Shown here: positions 1 to 9,541 of the stretch, in pieces
Position numbering within the stretch: the stretch's first letter is position 1
How the letters are laid out: each line of letters opens with the position of its first letter
Assembly (NCBI GenBank): GCA_905214925.1
Contig: CAJMOB010000004.1
Coordinates: 62,001 to 126,000, forward strand
Reading direction: 5' to 3'
From: Scybalomonas sp905214925
GTDB lineage: Bacteria > Bacillota > Clostridia > Lachnospirales > Lachnospiraceae
Length of the DNA stretch: 64,000 bases
Notes under the pieces: model-generated
Database searches by the model: none
What the model saw: the letters and a program-made list of their open reading frames with translations, nothing else
What the model was told of the DNA's origin: nothing
Translations under genes and position numbers: made by a program

Positions 1-1058
1 TTCACATCAATTCCTGACTGCTCTTTAAAAAGAGGCAGTAGTTTTTTAATGGCTCTACTGGTAGGATTTTTCACCGATAAAAACTGCAATGTCTTTTCTT
101 TTTGAAAATCATATGTTTTTCTTATAGGAAAACATCCATCTTCTATTATTTCATTTCTTTCCTCTAGACCCTCTTTTTCCATAACAATTTCTGCAATATG
201 TCTTCCCATTAATTTATAATTCATTTCATACATATTGACATTTTGAAAACCAATCTCTTTATTGACGATAGCATAAATATTTGGAAGTTTTATTGTTGGA
301 TTGTACCGATGCGCCATTTTTATACTCTCTACATCTTCTCTTGACATAACAACAATGGCATCAAAAGGATCGGGAGAATCTAAGACATCAAAAACACGAT
401 TGAATTTCATAGGATCAGGAGCCGAAAATACTTCTACATAGCATCCTTCCTTTTTAAAAACTCTAGCCGCATTTTCCACAAATTTCTTATTATTCGTATA
501 ACGAATGTCTTCACATAAAATAGCAATACTTTTATTTCCATCTCTCACACATTTTTCGGCAATCTCTTTTCCTGCCTTTTCATAATTGAAAGACACAAAA
601 ATAGCATTTGGGGAAAAGCCTTTTATATAGCGATCTACCATAATAATCTGGGTTTCTTCTGGAATACTTTCTTTATTTTCTATCAGAGAACTTACCATAA
701 TAATTGCCTTAGGATTTGATGATAATGCCTTATTTAACACTCTTTCTTCGATATACTGTAATCCATTGCTGCATAGTAATTCTATCGTATATTCTGCTTT
801 TTTTAGTTCCTGTTCCATTCCTGCATACAATTCATTGTACATCTTCCTATCCATTCTAGGCACAATAATACAGATATGCTTGGAGCTTCCACTTCTTAAC
901 TGTCTTGCTTGTGAATTTAGCTGATATCCTAATTCCTTTGCCGCCTGTTCCACTAATTTGATTTTTTCGGCACTCACATTTCCTTTTCTATTCAAAACAT
1001 TGGAAACTGTCCCATGCGATACTCCTGCATATTTTGCAATATCCTTAATCGTAGGCAT
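1..1058 (-). CDS. LacI-family transcriptional regulator, 3' end cut by window edge
   Basis: The reading frame opens at ATG 1056-1058 behind a strong GGGAGG site and runs off the left edge, so the last residues are missing (about 352 codons seen). The N-terminus MPTIKDIAKYAGVSHGTVSN is a classic LacI helix-turn-helix. It is followed by a hinge with QLNSQARQLRSG and a periplasmic-binding-protein-like effector domain. It lies directly downstream of the galactanase gene on the same strand, so it may be a second regulator of the galactan locus or of genes outside the window. A 13-bp perfect palindrome 43 bp upstream suggests autoregulation. The effector sugar cannot be read from the sequence. Confidence 0.9.
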   Translation of the reverse strand, partial: MPTIKDIAKYAGVSHGTVSNVLNRKGNVSAEKIKLVEQAAKELGYQLNSQARQLRSGSSKHICIIVPRMDRKMYNELYAGMEQELKKAEYTIELLCSNGLQYIEERVLNKALSSNPKAIIMVSSLIENKESIPEETQIIMVDRYIKGFSPNAIFVSFNYEKAGKEIAEKCVRDGNKSIAILCEDIRYTNNKKFVENAARVFKKEGCYVEVFSAPDPMKFNRVFDVLDSPDPFDAIVVMSREDVESIKMAHRYNPTIKLPNIYAIVNKEIGFQNVNMYEMNYKLMGRHIAEIVMEKEGLEERNEIIEDGCFPIRKTYDFQKEKTLQFLSVKNPTSRAIKKLLPLFKEQSGIDV

Positions 1059-1100
1059 ATTGATCCTCCCAACTCGTTATTCTTCTTTGTATTTATACTA

Positions 1101-1113
1101 CCATATTATATGG
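1101..1113. promoter_or_regulatory. 13-bp perfect palindrome in the promoter region of the partial LacI gene
   Basis: CCATATTATATGG is a perfect odd-length palindrome in the 82-bp gap upstream of the regulator gene. A weak minus-strand promoter overlaps it: TTGAAA, then AGTATA at 17 bp or TATAAA at 19 bp. Position and symmetry suit a LacI-type operator for autoregulation. No second copy was noticed elsewhere in the window. Confidence 0.35.
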
Positions 1114-1140
1114 AATTTTCAAATTATAGATTGGGTATTT

Positions 1141-4100
1141 CTAGATCACTTTTACTTTACTATATTTACTATAAACTTTACTATTCATAGAATCTAATGT
1201 GTAGGCGCGCACTTTTACATAATATTTCTTTTTGCTACTGAATACTGTCACCGTTTTTTTCTTTCCTTGAAATATGACTACTTTTTTAGGCGCTTTAAAT
1301 TTCTTATTTGTAGAATAGATCATTTCATATCCTACATTCTCCTTATCTTCAGATATAAGTATGGACATCTTTTTCCCTTTTCTCACTAATTTCTGTATTT
1401 TTGGCATCGATGGTGCTTTTACCTTTTCCCAACGTGCTTCTAATATAATATCTTTTTCTGTTCCTTCTACAATTTTTTCTATTAACTCTTCATTACAATA
1501 CCAGCCAATAAAAGAATATCCTTTTTTTGTCGGACTCTTTAATATTACTTCTTCCTGGCTTTGGTACTCAATAGGATTATCTTTATGATTTTTTCCACCA
1601 TTCAATTGATATTCAATTTTATAGAGTCTTTTTTCTTCCTCTTCTGTTTCACTAAAATTGAAATCATTTCCTGTACTAAAGTCATTTTCTATTGTCTCAT
1701 CTTCTATTGGACTTTGTATTGTTTCTTCTTTCATCAACACAAAATCATCTAATGTTCCCCATGCGCCTGCACCCGCTTTTACAATAATTCCAATTGTGAG
1801 AGAATCTCCTTTTTTCACCTCAATATTGTTGATTTCTGGTTCTTGCCAATTTTTCCAACCATTTAAACTCGTATTCTTTATTTTCCGCTCTTTTCCATTA
1901 TCGGCATAAATATAGATTTCTTCATCTTCTCCTCCATCCCCTCCTTGTAAAGCCATCTTATAAGTATAAGTTCCTGCTTCTAATCCTGTAATGGTTTGAG
2001 AAACTTCAAAATCAACCCCTTCTGAATTCCAAAAATGTAATCCATATGCTCCTGATTTTTGATCACAGTTTTCCTTCACTTCTAACTCATTTTGACTGCT
2101 TTCATTTGTCATATAATTTGTAATTTCCCAATTAGAGTCTCCCTCTTCAAATCCTCCTTGTTTTATTAAGTTTTGTGCTTTTACTGTAATCGTCGCCGTT
2201 ACTTTTATACTGTCAGAAACCTTTCCTGTTACTTCATATGTCCCAACTTTTTTTGTATTTACTTTCTCTACTTCTTCTTTTGACCAACTAACTGGCAGCT
2301 GTACCGTTCCCTCTGTCCGATCGTTATATCGTGCTTTTACTGTCTCTGGAAGAGTAAAAGAATGTCCATACTCCACTTCCATTGAAATATTTTCTGCCTC
2401 TTCAACTTTTAACTCTGTATAAGCTCCCGTATCCACATAATTAAAGATAGAAAGAGATGGCAATGCTATTCCATTAAAATCAAACATGGCTTCATTTTCT
2501 ACCGCACAACCTCCATACCACTTTCCAGCATCATCAGGATCATATTCTTTCGCATAGCTACTTGCCCAACCAGAACCATATTTTTCCCAAAGCACTTTAT
2601 TTTGCTCTAACTGCCCTGGTGTACCAACTGGTAACCAAGCAGGCTCCCAATAAAAAACTCCTAACCCCTTTTCTCCAATATTAGCAACGGCTTGCATCAC
2701 ATCACGAACTGCTTCTGCCTGTCCTTGTACAGAAACAGGGTAATTTAAAGTTAATCCATCTTTTTCTCCATTTTTTGGAGCATAATTGTCATGTCCATCT
2801 CCTTCTTCCGCAGTGTATACATAAGAAGTTTCACTTACCATAACTTCTTTTCCATAGGTAGTGGCAATTGTATTTAAAACAGAAGTTAAGTTCTCTAACG
2901 TTCCATGCCAAAATGGATAATAAGAACTAGCAAACACATCATAATCCACATGATACGTATCTAACATTTTGGCAAAATTATCATAGTTTCCTGTTTTTTC
3001 AGGGTTTGTAAAATGAAGCACTACTTTTACTTTATTTTCTTTTGTTCCATTTATCTCTTCATCAAATTTTCGAACCGCCTTACTTCCTGCGCTGAAAATT
3101 TTACACATATTCTCCCATGAGGCAGTTGTCTCTCCACAAACCCCATTGTTCGTTTCATTTCCAATTTGCACCATACCAATATCGGCTCCAGCATCTGAAA
3201 TAGTTTTTAAAGATTGTTTGACATAGTCATAGACTGCCCATTCTTTCTCTGATATCGTCATATTTTTCCATGCCTTTGGTGCTTGTTGTTTTCCTGGATC
3301 TGTCCAAAAATCGGATAAATGAAAATCAACTAACAATTTCATTCCGGCATCTTTTGCGCGTTTTCCAATTTGAGCAGCTTTATTTACATCATTATTGCCA
3401 CCACCATATCCATTTCCGTTAGAGTCATACGGATCATTCCACACACGAACTCGGACATAGTTTGCTCCTCCATCTGCAAACTGTTGAAATACATCTTTTT
3501 CTTCGCCTGTACTTGTATAAAATTTAACACCACTTTCTTCTAAAGAAAGGATACTAGAAAGATCGACCCCTTTAATAAATCCATCTCTCATTCCTGTTAC
3601 ACGTTCTACAAAAATGTCCGCTTTTACAGGTTCAACCCCATCATCTCCTTGATAAAATAACTCTAAATTATCCAAATCAAAGTAATCCTTGCTTTTCATT
3701 GTTCCAAATATTTCTAGAGTAATATCTTCTCCATCTTCCACTGGGATTTCTTTTGTCTCATTGTTATTCCATGCATTAAATCCATTGATCAATAACTCTT
3801 TTTGTGCCATTTGATCACTTGAGCTTATTTTCAAATAAAGGTTTCCCTTACTTTCTCCTTCCGATTGAATAGCCGCTTTATAATGTCCTTCCTTTACTCC
3901 TTCTATTGTCATTGTAATAGAAATATCGCCACCATTTTCTGACCAAAAATTTAAATATCCCGTTGTATTATTAGTCATATAAATATCTTGTCCTGCTGTT
4001 TTTTCTGTTATGGTTATCGTATCTCCTATAATAGCAAAACCTTCTGATCCCTTTTCAAAATCTCCATTCGCGATAGCAATATTTTCCCAATTATTACTCT

Positions 4101-4236
4101 TTCCTTGCTCTGTCTGCGTCGTAGTTATTGATTCTGCTTTTACAAGTTCTCCTTTTGATAAACTTCCAAAACTGCTTATCATTAGTCCAATCGCTACACT
4201 AACACTCACCCATTTTTTCCATCTACATTTCTTCAT
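1141..4236 (-). CDS. Secreted arabinogalactan endo-beta-1,4-galactanase (GH53), multidomain
   Basis: Cleaves beta-1,4-galactan side chains outside the cell. Layout by residue: signal peptide 1-35; an N-terminal CBM61-like beta-sandwich about 48-195; the GH53 barrel about 212-604, with acid/base Glu361 in QIGNETN and nucleophile Glu469 in MVSETS; a Big_4-type Ig domain about 612-690; a second CBM61-like domain about 690-834; an acidic linker; a Listeria-Bacteroides repeat about 870-938; and a basic Fn3-like C-terminus. No LPXTG anchor is present. The start has an AAAGGAGAAG site. At 1031 aa it is far longer than single-domain GH53 enzymes because of the added modules. It follows the GH2 gene in the galactan operon. 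GH53 assignment is firm; CBM61 assignment is by resemblance. Confidence 0.93.
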   Translation of the reverse strand: MKKCRWKKWVSVSVAIGLMISSFGSLSKGELVKAESITTTQTEQGKSNNWENIAIANGDFEKGSEGFAIIGDTITITEKTAGQDIYMTNNTTGYLNFWSENGGDISITMTIEGVKEGHYKAAIQSEGESKGNLYLKISSSDQMAQKELLINGFNAWNNNETKEIPVEDGEDITLEIFGTMKSKDYFDLDNLELFYQGDDGVEPVKADIFVERVTGMRDGFIKGVDLSSILSLEESGVKFYTSTGEEKDVFQQFADGGANYVRVRVWNDPYDSNGNGYGGGNNDVNKAAQIGKRAKDAGMKLLVDFHLSDFWTDPGKQQAPKAWKNMTISEKEWAVYDYVKQSLKTISDAGADIGMVQIGNETNNGVCGETTASWENMCKIFSAGSKAVRKFDEEINGTKENKVKVVLHFTNPEKTGNYDNFAKMLDTYHVDYDVFASSYYPFWHGTLENLTSVLNTIATTYGKEVMVSETSYVYTAEEGDGHDNYAPKNGEKDGLTLNYPVSVQGQAEAVRDVMQAVANIGEKGLGVFYWEPAWLPVGTPGQLEQNKVLWEKYGSGWASSYAKEYDPDDAGKWYGGCAVENEAMFDFNGIALPSLSIFNYVDTGAYTELKVEEAENISMEVEYGHSFTLPETVKARYNDRTEGTVQLPVSWSKEEVEKVNTKKVGTYEVTGKVSDSIKVTATITVKAQNLIKQGGFEEGDSNWEITNYMTNESSQNELEVKENCDQKSGAYGLHFWNSEGVDFEVSQTITGLEAGTYTYKMALQGGDGGEDEEIYIYADNGKERKIKNTSLNGWKNWQEPEINNIEVKKGDSLTIGIIVKAGAGAWGTLDDFVLMKEETIQSPIEDETIENDFSTGNDFNFSETEEEEKRLYKIEYQLNGGKNHKDNPIEYQSQEEVILKSPTKKGYSFIGWYCNEELIEKIVEGTEKDIILEARWEKVKAPSMPKIQKLVRKGKKMSILISEDKENVGYEMIYSTNKKFKAPKKVVIFQGKKKTVTVFSSKKKYYVKVRAYTLDSMNSKVYSKYSKVKVI

Positions 4237-4346
4237 TTTACTCTTCTCCTTTTCTTTTTTTATTGATAGAAACGCCTCCTATCAAGTGCAAGTTGTAACT
4301 CCCCATACCACTTGATTGGGCTCATTTTTTTTAATAAGACGATAAA

Positions 4347-4384
4347 AGTGAAGATAAGTATTTTTATGCGCACTTATCTTCACT
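4347..4384 (-). terminator. Intercistronic stem-loop between GH2 and GH53 genes
   Basis: A 13-bp perfect stem (AGTGAAGATAAGT / ACTTATCTTCACT) with a 12-nt loop is followed on the minus strand by only three T, then TTATT. It looks like a weak or partial terminator, or an mRNA-stabilising hairpin, that would lower GH53 expression relative to upstream genes. A smaller dyad (ATCAAGTG / CACTTGAT) lies at about 4281-4314. Confidence 0.6.
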
Positions 4385-4397
4385 TCATTTCTCATCG

Positions 4398-7172
4398 TTA
4401 TTTTGTAGTTAATAATACTTGATTACAAATACCCGCTTCCGGATACCCTTTATTTCCATTATAAACAACAACCGTTACTTCATGTTTTCCAACAAAAGTT
4501 TCTTCAAGTGGTAAAATAATGGAACCCCCAAAGGAGTCTGTACGACAAAATACTTCTTCTCCATCGAAATAAATCCAAACATATCCCTTTACATCTGTAA
4601 AATAAAGATTTCGTTCTTCTTTTGCCTGTCCAAAATCATATTGAGTTCGATACATTGCATATTGTTCTAATTTGCCTGATAATTCTGGCTGTGGCTGTCC
4701 TGTAAAGTTTACTGGTTCAAAACTATTCATATCATTGCGATCGGTTTTCATCTTGGCATCCGGCATTTCATCGAATAATTCATAATACAGTCTCCAACCT
4801 TCCACAATTTTCTCTTTAATTGGAACAATGTATGGGATTTCTTCTACTTTTTCTAATGTAATGGTTACTTCCTCTTCTTCTAAGCCTTCTGAAAACGCTC
4901 GAATTTTCATAGCCTGTTGCGTATTTTGTTCTGGCTTTACAAGAAATTGACAGCGTCCATGGAATGCTTTGCGATAAGGTGCAACATCTGGTTCATGAGA
5001 ATTTGGATCTCCATTTCCCGTTCCAACTACAATACCGTTTTCCACTTCTAATTGAATTTTATTTTCTGCATTTGGAACGACAACTCCTTGTTCATCCACC
5101 ACTTTTACATTTAAAATTGCAATATCATGTCCTCCTGTTTGAATGGAATTTTCTACAGGCTCTATTACAATTTTCTTTTCTTTGGAAGCTGTTTTTTGCT
5201 CATCAATGGCCACTACTTCTCCATGCATAAAACCTTCGGCTTTCAATACTCCTTTTTCACATGGGATTTCAAACGTAATCTGCTCATATTCATCTGGTTT
5301 TCCTTCTTTTACAAGCTCACCATTGACATAAAGTTTTACATATTCACAGTTTGTTGTCACCATAACTTTAATATCGCTTCCTACCATCTTTTCTTCTGCC
5401 CATGGAGACACTAAGTGCACCATCTTTTCTTTTCCCCAAAAAGCTTTATATAAATAGCAAGCATCTTTTTCAAATCCACAACTATCATAAGTTCCAAAGA
5501 AAGTTCCAACACTTGGCCATTCAAATGGCGTTGGTTCTCCTCGGTAATCAAACCCTGTCCAAACAAAACTTCCTGCTACATAAGGGCGTTCATTGACATA
5601 GCGCCATGTATCTTTGACTTTTGTTCCCCAAAGGGCACATTCACTATCATAATCATCTATGATATTTTTTGAGTAATCCGTTTTATATTCTCCTCTCACC
5701 ATAAAGGCACTGGCTGTTTCAGAACCCATTAGTGGGATATTTGGATATTTTTTATGGAAATCATCATAACGCTTTGGATTATAATTAATTCCTACTGCAT
5801 CTAAAATGGTTGCTGCTCCCTCTTCTTCCATATATCCACCATTAAAAGCTCCAAGCACTGGACGTTGATCGTCCATTTCTTTTACTGCTTCTTTTAATCT
5901 TCCAGCCATCTGATGCCCTTTTCTTGTTCCTTGTAATGGCTCTTCATTAAAGACAGAATAGAGAATAACACAAGGATGATTTCTAGCATTTTTTACGATA
6001 CCTTTTACCTCTTCTAACACATCTTTTGCCGAACTAAAAGTGCGATTTTCTTCCATCACAAGCAATCCTTCTCTATCACAGATATCCAAAATTGCAGGAT
6101 CCGGATTGTGCGCACAGCGATACGCATTGGCTCCTAATTCCTTTAGCTTTTTAATTCGGAATTGTTGTAAGTTATAAGAAACAGCAACTCCAACTCCTGC
6201 ATGATCTTGGTGATTACAAAAACCTTTTAATTTAATGTTCCTTCCATTTAACCAAAATCCGCTATCCGCTAAAAGTTCTATCGTTCGAAACCCTGTGGAA
6301 TTTTTTTGATAATCTTTTCTTTCCCCTTCATAGTAAAGTTCTGTTTTAACTTCATAAAGGCTTGGAGATTCAATATCCCAAATATCTGGATTTTCTATTT
6401 GATATTCTGCCATAACTTTTTTTCGTTCAAATCCATTGATAACGGTTGCTTCTCCTTTTACGGTACCAACGACTTCTCCTTTTGGAGAGACAATCGTATG
6501 AGAAACAATAACTTCTTTTGAGAACTCAAAACTATTTTCAATTTCTGTTTCTAACTGTAACTGCCATTGTTCCTCGTTTATTTTCGTTGGTTTTATATAA
6601 ACACCTTGATATCCAATATGTGCAGCTGATTTTTTTACAAGCCAAACATTTCGGTAAATACCAGCCCCTTCGTACCACCAACCTTCCCAAGCAGAAGCAT
6701 CGATTCGAATGGCAATGGTATTTGGAACAACTCCAAAATTAGCCATATCCGTCATATCCACACAAAAACTGTTATAACCAGAATAACTTCTTTTTAAAAT
6801 CATTCCATTGACATAGATTTCCGCATTGGCAGACATCCCTTCAAATTCTAATAAAATTTGTTTCTTTCTATCCTCTTCTTCTAATCCAAAACGGAGACGA
6901 TACCAGCCAATTCCTCGTTCTTTATACCCCTGATTTGGAGAGCCTGTCTCTACAAATTGCTTTTTTGTCACCCAATCATGAGGAAGTTCTACCACTTCCC
7001 AATCGGAGTCATCAAAACTTGTATCTGCAGGGCCTTTACACGCCCCACCTTTTGCAAATCCATAGACATCATCATGATTTTTTGTTGGTGGAAGCACTGA
7101 GAAGTCTTTTTCTATAAATTTCCATCCACGATTTAAACAATAAAGATTCGCTTGTTGTCCATAATGCTTCAT
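4398..7172 (-). CDS. Cytoplasmic GH2 beta-galactosidase
   Basis: Predicted to hydrolyse imported beta-galacto-oligosaccharides to galactose. The 924-aa protein has no signal peptide. It has the GH2 sugar-binding jelly roll (about 50-190), the Ig-like domain, and a TIM barrel carrying acid/base Glu410 in VFNEEP and nucleophile Glu485 in MGSETAS. C-terminal beta domains of the DUF4982/GH2-C type follow, then a last beta-sandwich. The start has an AAGGAG site. Located between the permease pair and the secreted GH53, it completes the galactan route (GH53 outside, ABC uptake, GH2 inside). Specificity for beta-1,4-galactobiose or triose rather than lactose is inferred from context. Confidence 0.9.
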   Translation of the reverse strand: MKHYGQQANLYCLNRGWKFIEKDFSVLPPTKNHDDVYGFAKGGACKGPADTSFDDSDWEVVELPHDWVTKKQFVETGSPNQGYKERGIGWYRLRFGLEEEDRKKQILLEFEGMSANAEIYVNGMILKRSYSGYNSFCVDMTDMANFGVVPNTIAIRIDASAWEGWWYEGAGIYRNVWLVKKSAAHIGYQGVYIKPTKINEEQWQLQLETEIENSFEFSKEVIVSHTIVSPKGEVVGTVKGEATVINGFERKKVMAEYQIENPDIWDIESPSLYEVKTELYYEGERKDYQKNSTGFRTIELLADSGFWLNGRNIKLKGFCNHQDHAGVGVAVSYNLQQFRIKKLKELGANAYRCAHNPDPAILDICDREGLLVMEENRTFSSAKDVLEEVKGIVKNARNHPCVILYSVFNEEPLQGTRKGHQMAGRLKEAVKEMDDQRPVLGAFNGGYMEEEGAATILDAVGINYNPKRYDDFHKKYPNIPLMGSETASAFMVRGEYKTDYSKNIIDDYDSECALWGTKVKDTWRYVNERPYVAGSFVWTGFDYRGEPTPFEWPSVGTFFGTYDSCGFEKDACYLYKAFWGKEKMVHLVSPWAEEKMVGSDIKVMVTTNCEYVKLYVNGELVKEGKPDEYEQITFEIPCEKGVLKAEGFMHGEVVAIDEQKTASKEKKIVIEPVENSIQTGGHDIAILNVKVVDEQGVVVPNAENKIQLEVENGIVVGTGNGDPNSHEPDVAPYRKAFHGRCQFLVKPEQNTQQAMKIRAFSEGLEEEEVTITLEKVEEIPYIVPIKEKIVEGWRLYYELFDEMPDAKMKTDRNDMNSFEPVNFTGQPQPELSGKLEQYAMYRTQYDFGQAKEERNLYFTDVKGYVWIYFDGEEVFCRTDSFGGSIILPLEETFVGKHEVTVVVYNGNKGYPEAGICNQVLLTTK

Positions 7173-7207
7173 AACTTATAAACTCCTTATCCTATATCTT
7201 ATTAAAT

Positions 7208-8047
7208 TTATTCTTTTACTGCTCCTCCGCCTAAAGATGTAATTAACATTTTTTGTGTTATAACAAAGAAAATGATAAATGGAACTGCAATTAAAAGAGA
7301 ACCAGATGCAAATGTTGCAAACATATTTTTCTTATCGGTTACAAAACCAAATAATCCAAGTGCCACTGTCTGTACTTTAGAAGAACGAAGTACCAGTTTT
7401 GGGAAAATGAAATCCATCCAAGGTGCTGTAAAACTTGTAATTGATAAAAATACAATAATCGGTTTCGCTACTGGAAGCACAATGCTTCTAAAGATTAGAA
7501 AATGACTAGCTCCATCGATTCTTGCTGCCTCATCTAAACTTCTTGGAATCGTATCCAAATAACTTTTTACAAGCCATGTATTGTATGGAATATTTCCTGC
7601 TAAATATACAAGTACAAGCCCCCATAACGTATTTAACCCATTAATTCTTAAAAGAATGACATAGATTGCAATCATTCCAACAAAAGATGGGAAGATTTGC
7701 AATACTAAAAGTGACATCATCATCGTTTTCTTAAAAGTAAAACGAAATCTTGAAAAAATATACGCGCTCAAAGCACATACAAATACCGTACTAACGGTTG
7801 TGGCTACGGAAATAATTAATGTATTTTTAAACCAGATTGGAAAATCCGTATTCTCAAACAAGTAAATAAAGTTCTTCAAAGTAAGCCCATCACCAAATGG
7901 AATAATATTAAGGGCTGCTATATTTTGTTGTGGAGAAAATGCCGCACTTGCCACATATACAAGAGGGTATAATACGAAGAAACTTGTTCCAATTAAGAAA
8001 ATCCATACAAAAATATGTAATATTTTTTGTCCTGCTGTACTTTTCAT
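7208..8047 (-). CDS. Sugar ABC transporter permease, MalG type (probable GanQ)
   Basis: Inner-membrane subunit of a carbohydrate-uptake ABC transporter of the CUT1 class, with six predicted membrane segments. The EAA loop that docks the ATPase reads EAARIDGASHFLIFRSIVLP at about residues 180-200. It starts in a TAATG overlap with the end of the MalF-type gene, which implies translational coupling. With the upstream permease and lipoprotein it most likely imports galacto-oligosaccharides released by GH53. No ATP-binding subunit is in the cluster, as is usual when a shared MsmX-type ATPase is used. Confidence 0.9.
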   Translation of the reverse strand: MKSTAGQKILHIFVWIFLIGTSFFVLYPLVYVASAAFSPQQNIAALNIIPFGDGLTLKNFIYLFENTDFPIWFKNTLIISVATTVSTVFVCALSAYIFSRFRFTFKKTMMMSLLVLQIFPSFVGMIAIYVILLRINGLNTLWGLVLVYLAGNIPYNTWLVKSYLDTIPRSLDEAARIDGASHFLIFRSIVLPVAKPIIVFLSITSFTAPWMDFIFPKLVLRSSKVQTVALGLFGFVTDKKNMFATFASGSLLIAVPFIIFFVITQKMLITSLGGGAVKE

Positions 8048-9369
8048 TATAATTCTCCCTCCTTATATGATTTTGTATTTCGGAATGTAAAGATAGCAAA
8101 TGGTGTTAATACAACGAAGATAACAACGGCTAAAACAGAAGCATAATTGTATTTCATCAATGTCATCGTTAACTGATAAATCCACGTTACTAAAATATCG
8201 GTTCCACCAGCAGATGTCAGTGTACTATCTGCAACTTTTGGTGCACCACCTGTTAAGAAATAGATAGCTCCAAAATTGTTAATATTATGAGTAAATGACA
8301 TAATAATCAGTGGTGTTGTCTGATATAAAATTAAAGGAATTGTAATTTTACGGAAGGTATAGAAGCGGCTAGCACCATCGATTTTTGCTGCTTCATAAAT
8401 ATCTTGTGAAATGGCTGTCATATTTCCCATAATTAATAACATAAAGTAAGAAAAACCAGCCCATAAATTGACTAAAACACAGACAGCTCTACAAATCCAT
8501 ACATCACTTAACCAAGGAATTGGGCCTGAAATAATATCTGCTGCCATCAAAGTACGGTTTACAATTCCAAAAGAACCATTTAATAAATTTTTCCAAACAA
8601 GCATACTTACAACTGCTGGAACTGCGTATGGGAGAATAAAAATAGAACGGAAAACTGGCTTAATTTTAATTTTACTTTCATTTAAAACAACTGCCATAAT
8701 AAGACCGCCAATATAACAAGTGAATGTTGCAAGAACGCCCCAAACCAAAGTCCAAATAGCGACACGACCAAAAGCGCTTGTCCATGTGGCTTCTCCTCCA
8801 AACATGGTAACAAAGTTATCGAATCCAACCCAGTCAACCGTATTGTTTGGTGTCACATGATCGGGTGCGGAATAGTTTGTAAATGCAACACAAGCAGAGA
8901 ACACAAGTGGGACAACAACAAAGAATAAAATTAATAAAACTGCTGGAGCCATTCCAATGGCAGGAAATGCATTTCCCGCAATACTTTTTACAGAGTTTTG
9001 TGCTTTATTTTTTAATCCATTTCTGCAAAAATCTCTGTATTCTGTTAAGGAACTCCGAACTGACATTACATATACAATAAGAAAAACTGCAATAACAGTT
9101 AAAATCATAATTCCATCAATTAACATAAAAATGGAATTGTCACGAAGTTTCACTGGAACATTTGGTTGTGGCTCTCCAAGAGTAATTAGGTTATAAATAC
9201 CATTTGCAAAAAATGGAATCAGACAAAGTCCTACCACTTCTGTAATGGCATATAAAATTCCTTTTACATATTGCTTAAAATATAAAATATGGCTGAGCCC
9301 CATAAATAAAATAGAAGTAAACAATACCCGATTTTTAGAACTTCCATCCCGATTTAATGTTGTTGACAT
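8047..9369 (-). CDS. Sugar ABC transporter permease, MalF type (probable GanP)
   Basis: Partner permease of the CUT1 transporter. At 440 aa it is longer than the MalG partner because of two extra N-terminal membrane segments, one containing LSHILYFKQYVKGILYAI, ahead of the MetI-type core. The EAA loop EAAKIDGASRFYTFRKITIP is clear in the C-terminal half. The start is preceded by an AGAGAGGTGAGA site. The gene is separated from the binding-protein gene by a 172-bp spacer carrying a strong stem-loop. Substrate assignment to galactan oligomers rests on the flanking GH2 and GH53 genes. Confidence 0.9.
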   Translation of the reverse strand: MSTTLNRDGSSKNRVLFTSILFMGLSHILYFKQYVKGILYAITEVVGLCLIPFFANGIYNLITLGEPQPNVPVKLRDNSIFMLIDGIMILTVIAVFLIVYVMSVRSSLTEYRDFCRNGLKNKAQNSVKSIAGNAFPAIGMAPAVLLILFFVVVPLVFSACVAFTNYSAPDHVTPNNTVDWVGFDNFVTMFGGEATWTSAFGRVAIWTLVWGVLATFTCYIGGLIMAVVLNESKIKIKPVFRSIFILPYAVPAVVSMLVWKNLLNGSFGIVNRTLMAADIISGPIPWLSDVWICRAVCVLVNLWAGFSYFMLLIMGNMTAISQDIYEAAKIDGASRFYTFRKITIPLILYQTTPLIIMSFTHNINNFGAIYFLTGGAPKVADSTLTSAGGTDILVTWIYQLTMTLMKYNYASVLAVVIFVVLTPFAIFTFRNTKSYKEGEL

Positions 9370-9476
9370 ATTCTCACCTCTCTAAATCTTTTCCTTTTGT
9401 TTCCTTCTTATAGTTAAGAAAGTTAAGACTAGAATGTGTGTTACACATCCGTCATACTATTTTCTATAACAGAAGA

Positions 9477-9520
9477 GGGCGGTTACAAAAAATATAATTT
9501 TTATTTTTTTGTAACCGCCC
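9477..9520. terminator. Stem-loop between binding-protein and permease genes
   Basis: GGGCGGTTAC followed by an A/T-rich loop and GTAACCGCCC forms a 10-bp G+C-rich stem extended by A-T pairs. On the minus strand no long U-run follows, so partial termination or 3'-end protection of the binding-protein message is likelier than full termination. Such hairpins are known between malE and malF-type genes. Confidence 0.6.
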
Positions 9521-9541
9521 CTTTCTTATTCATTGGATTTC

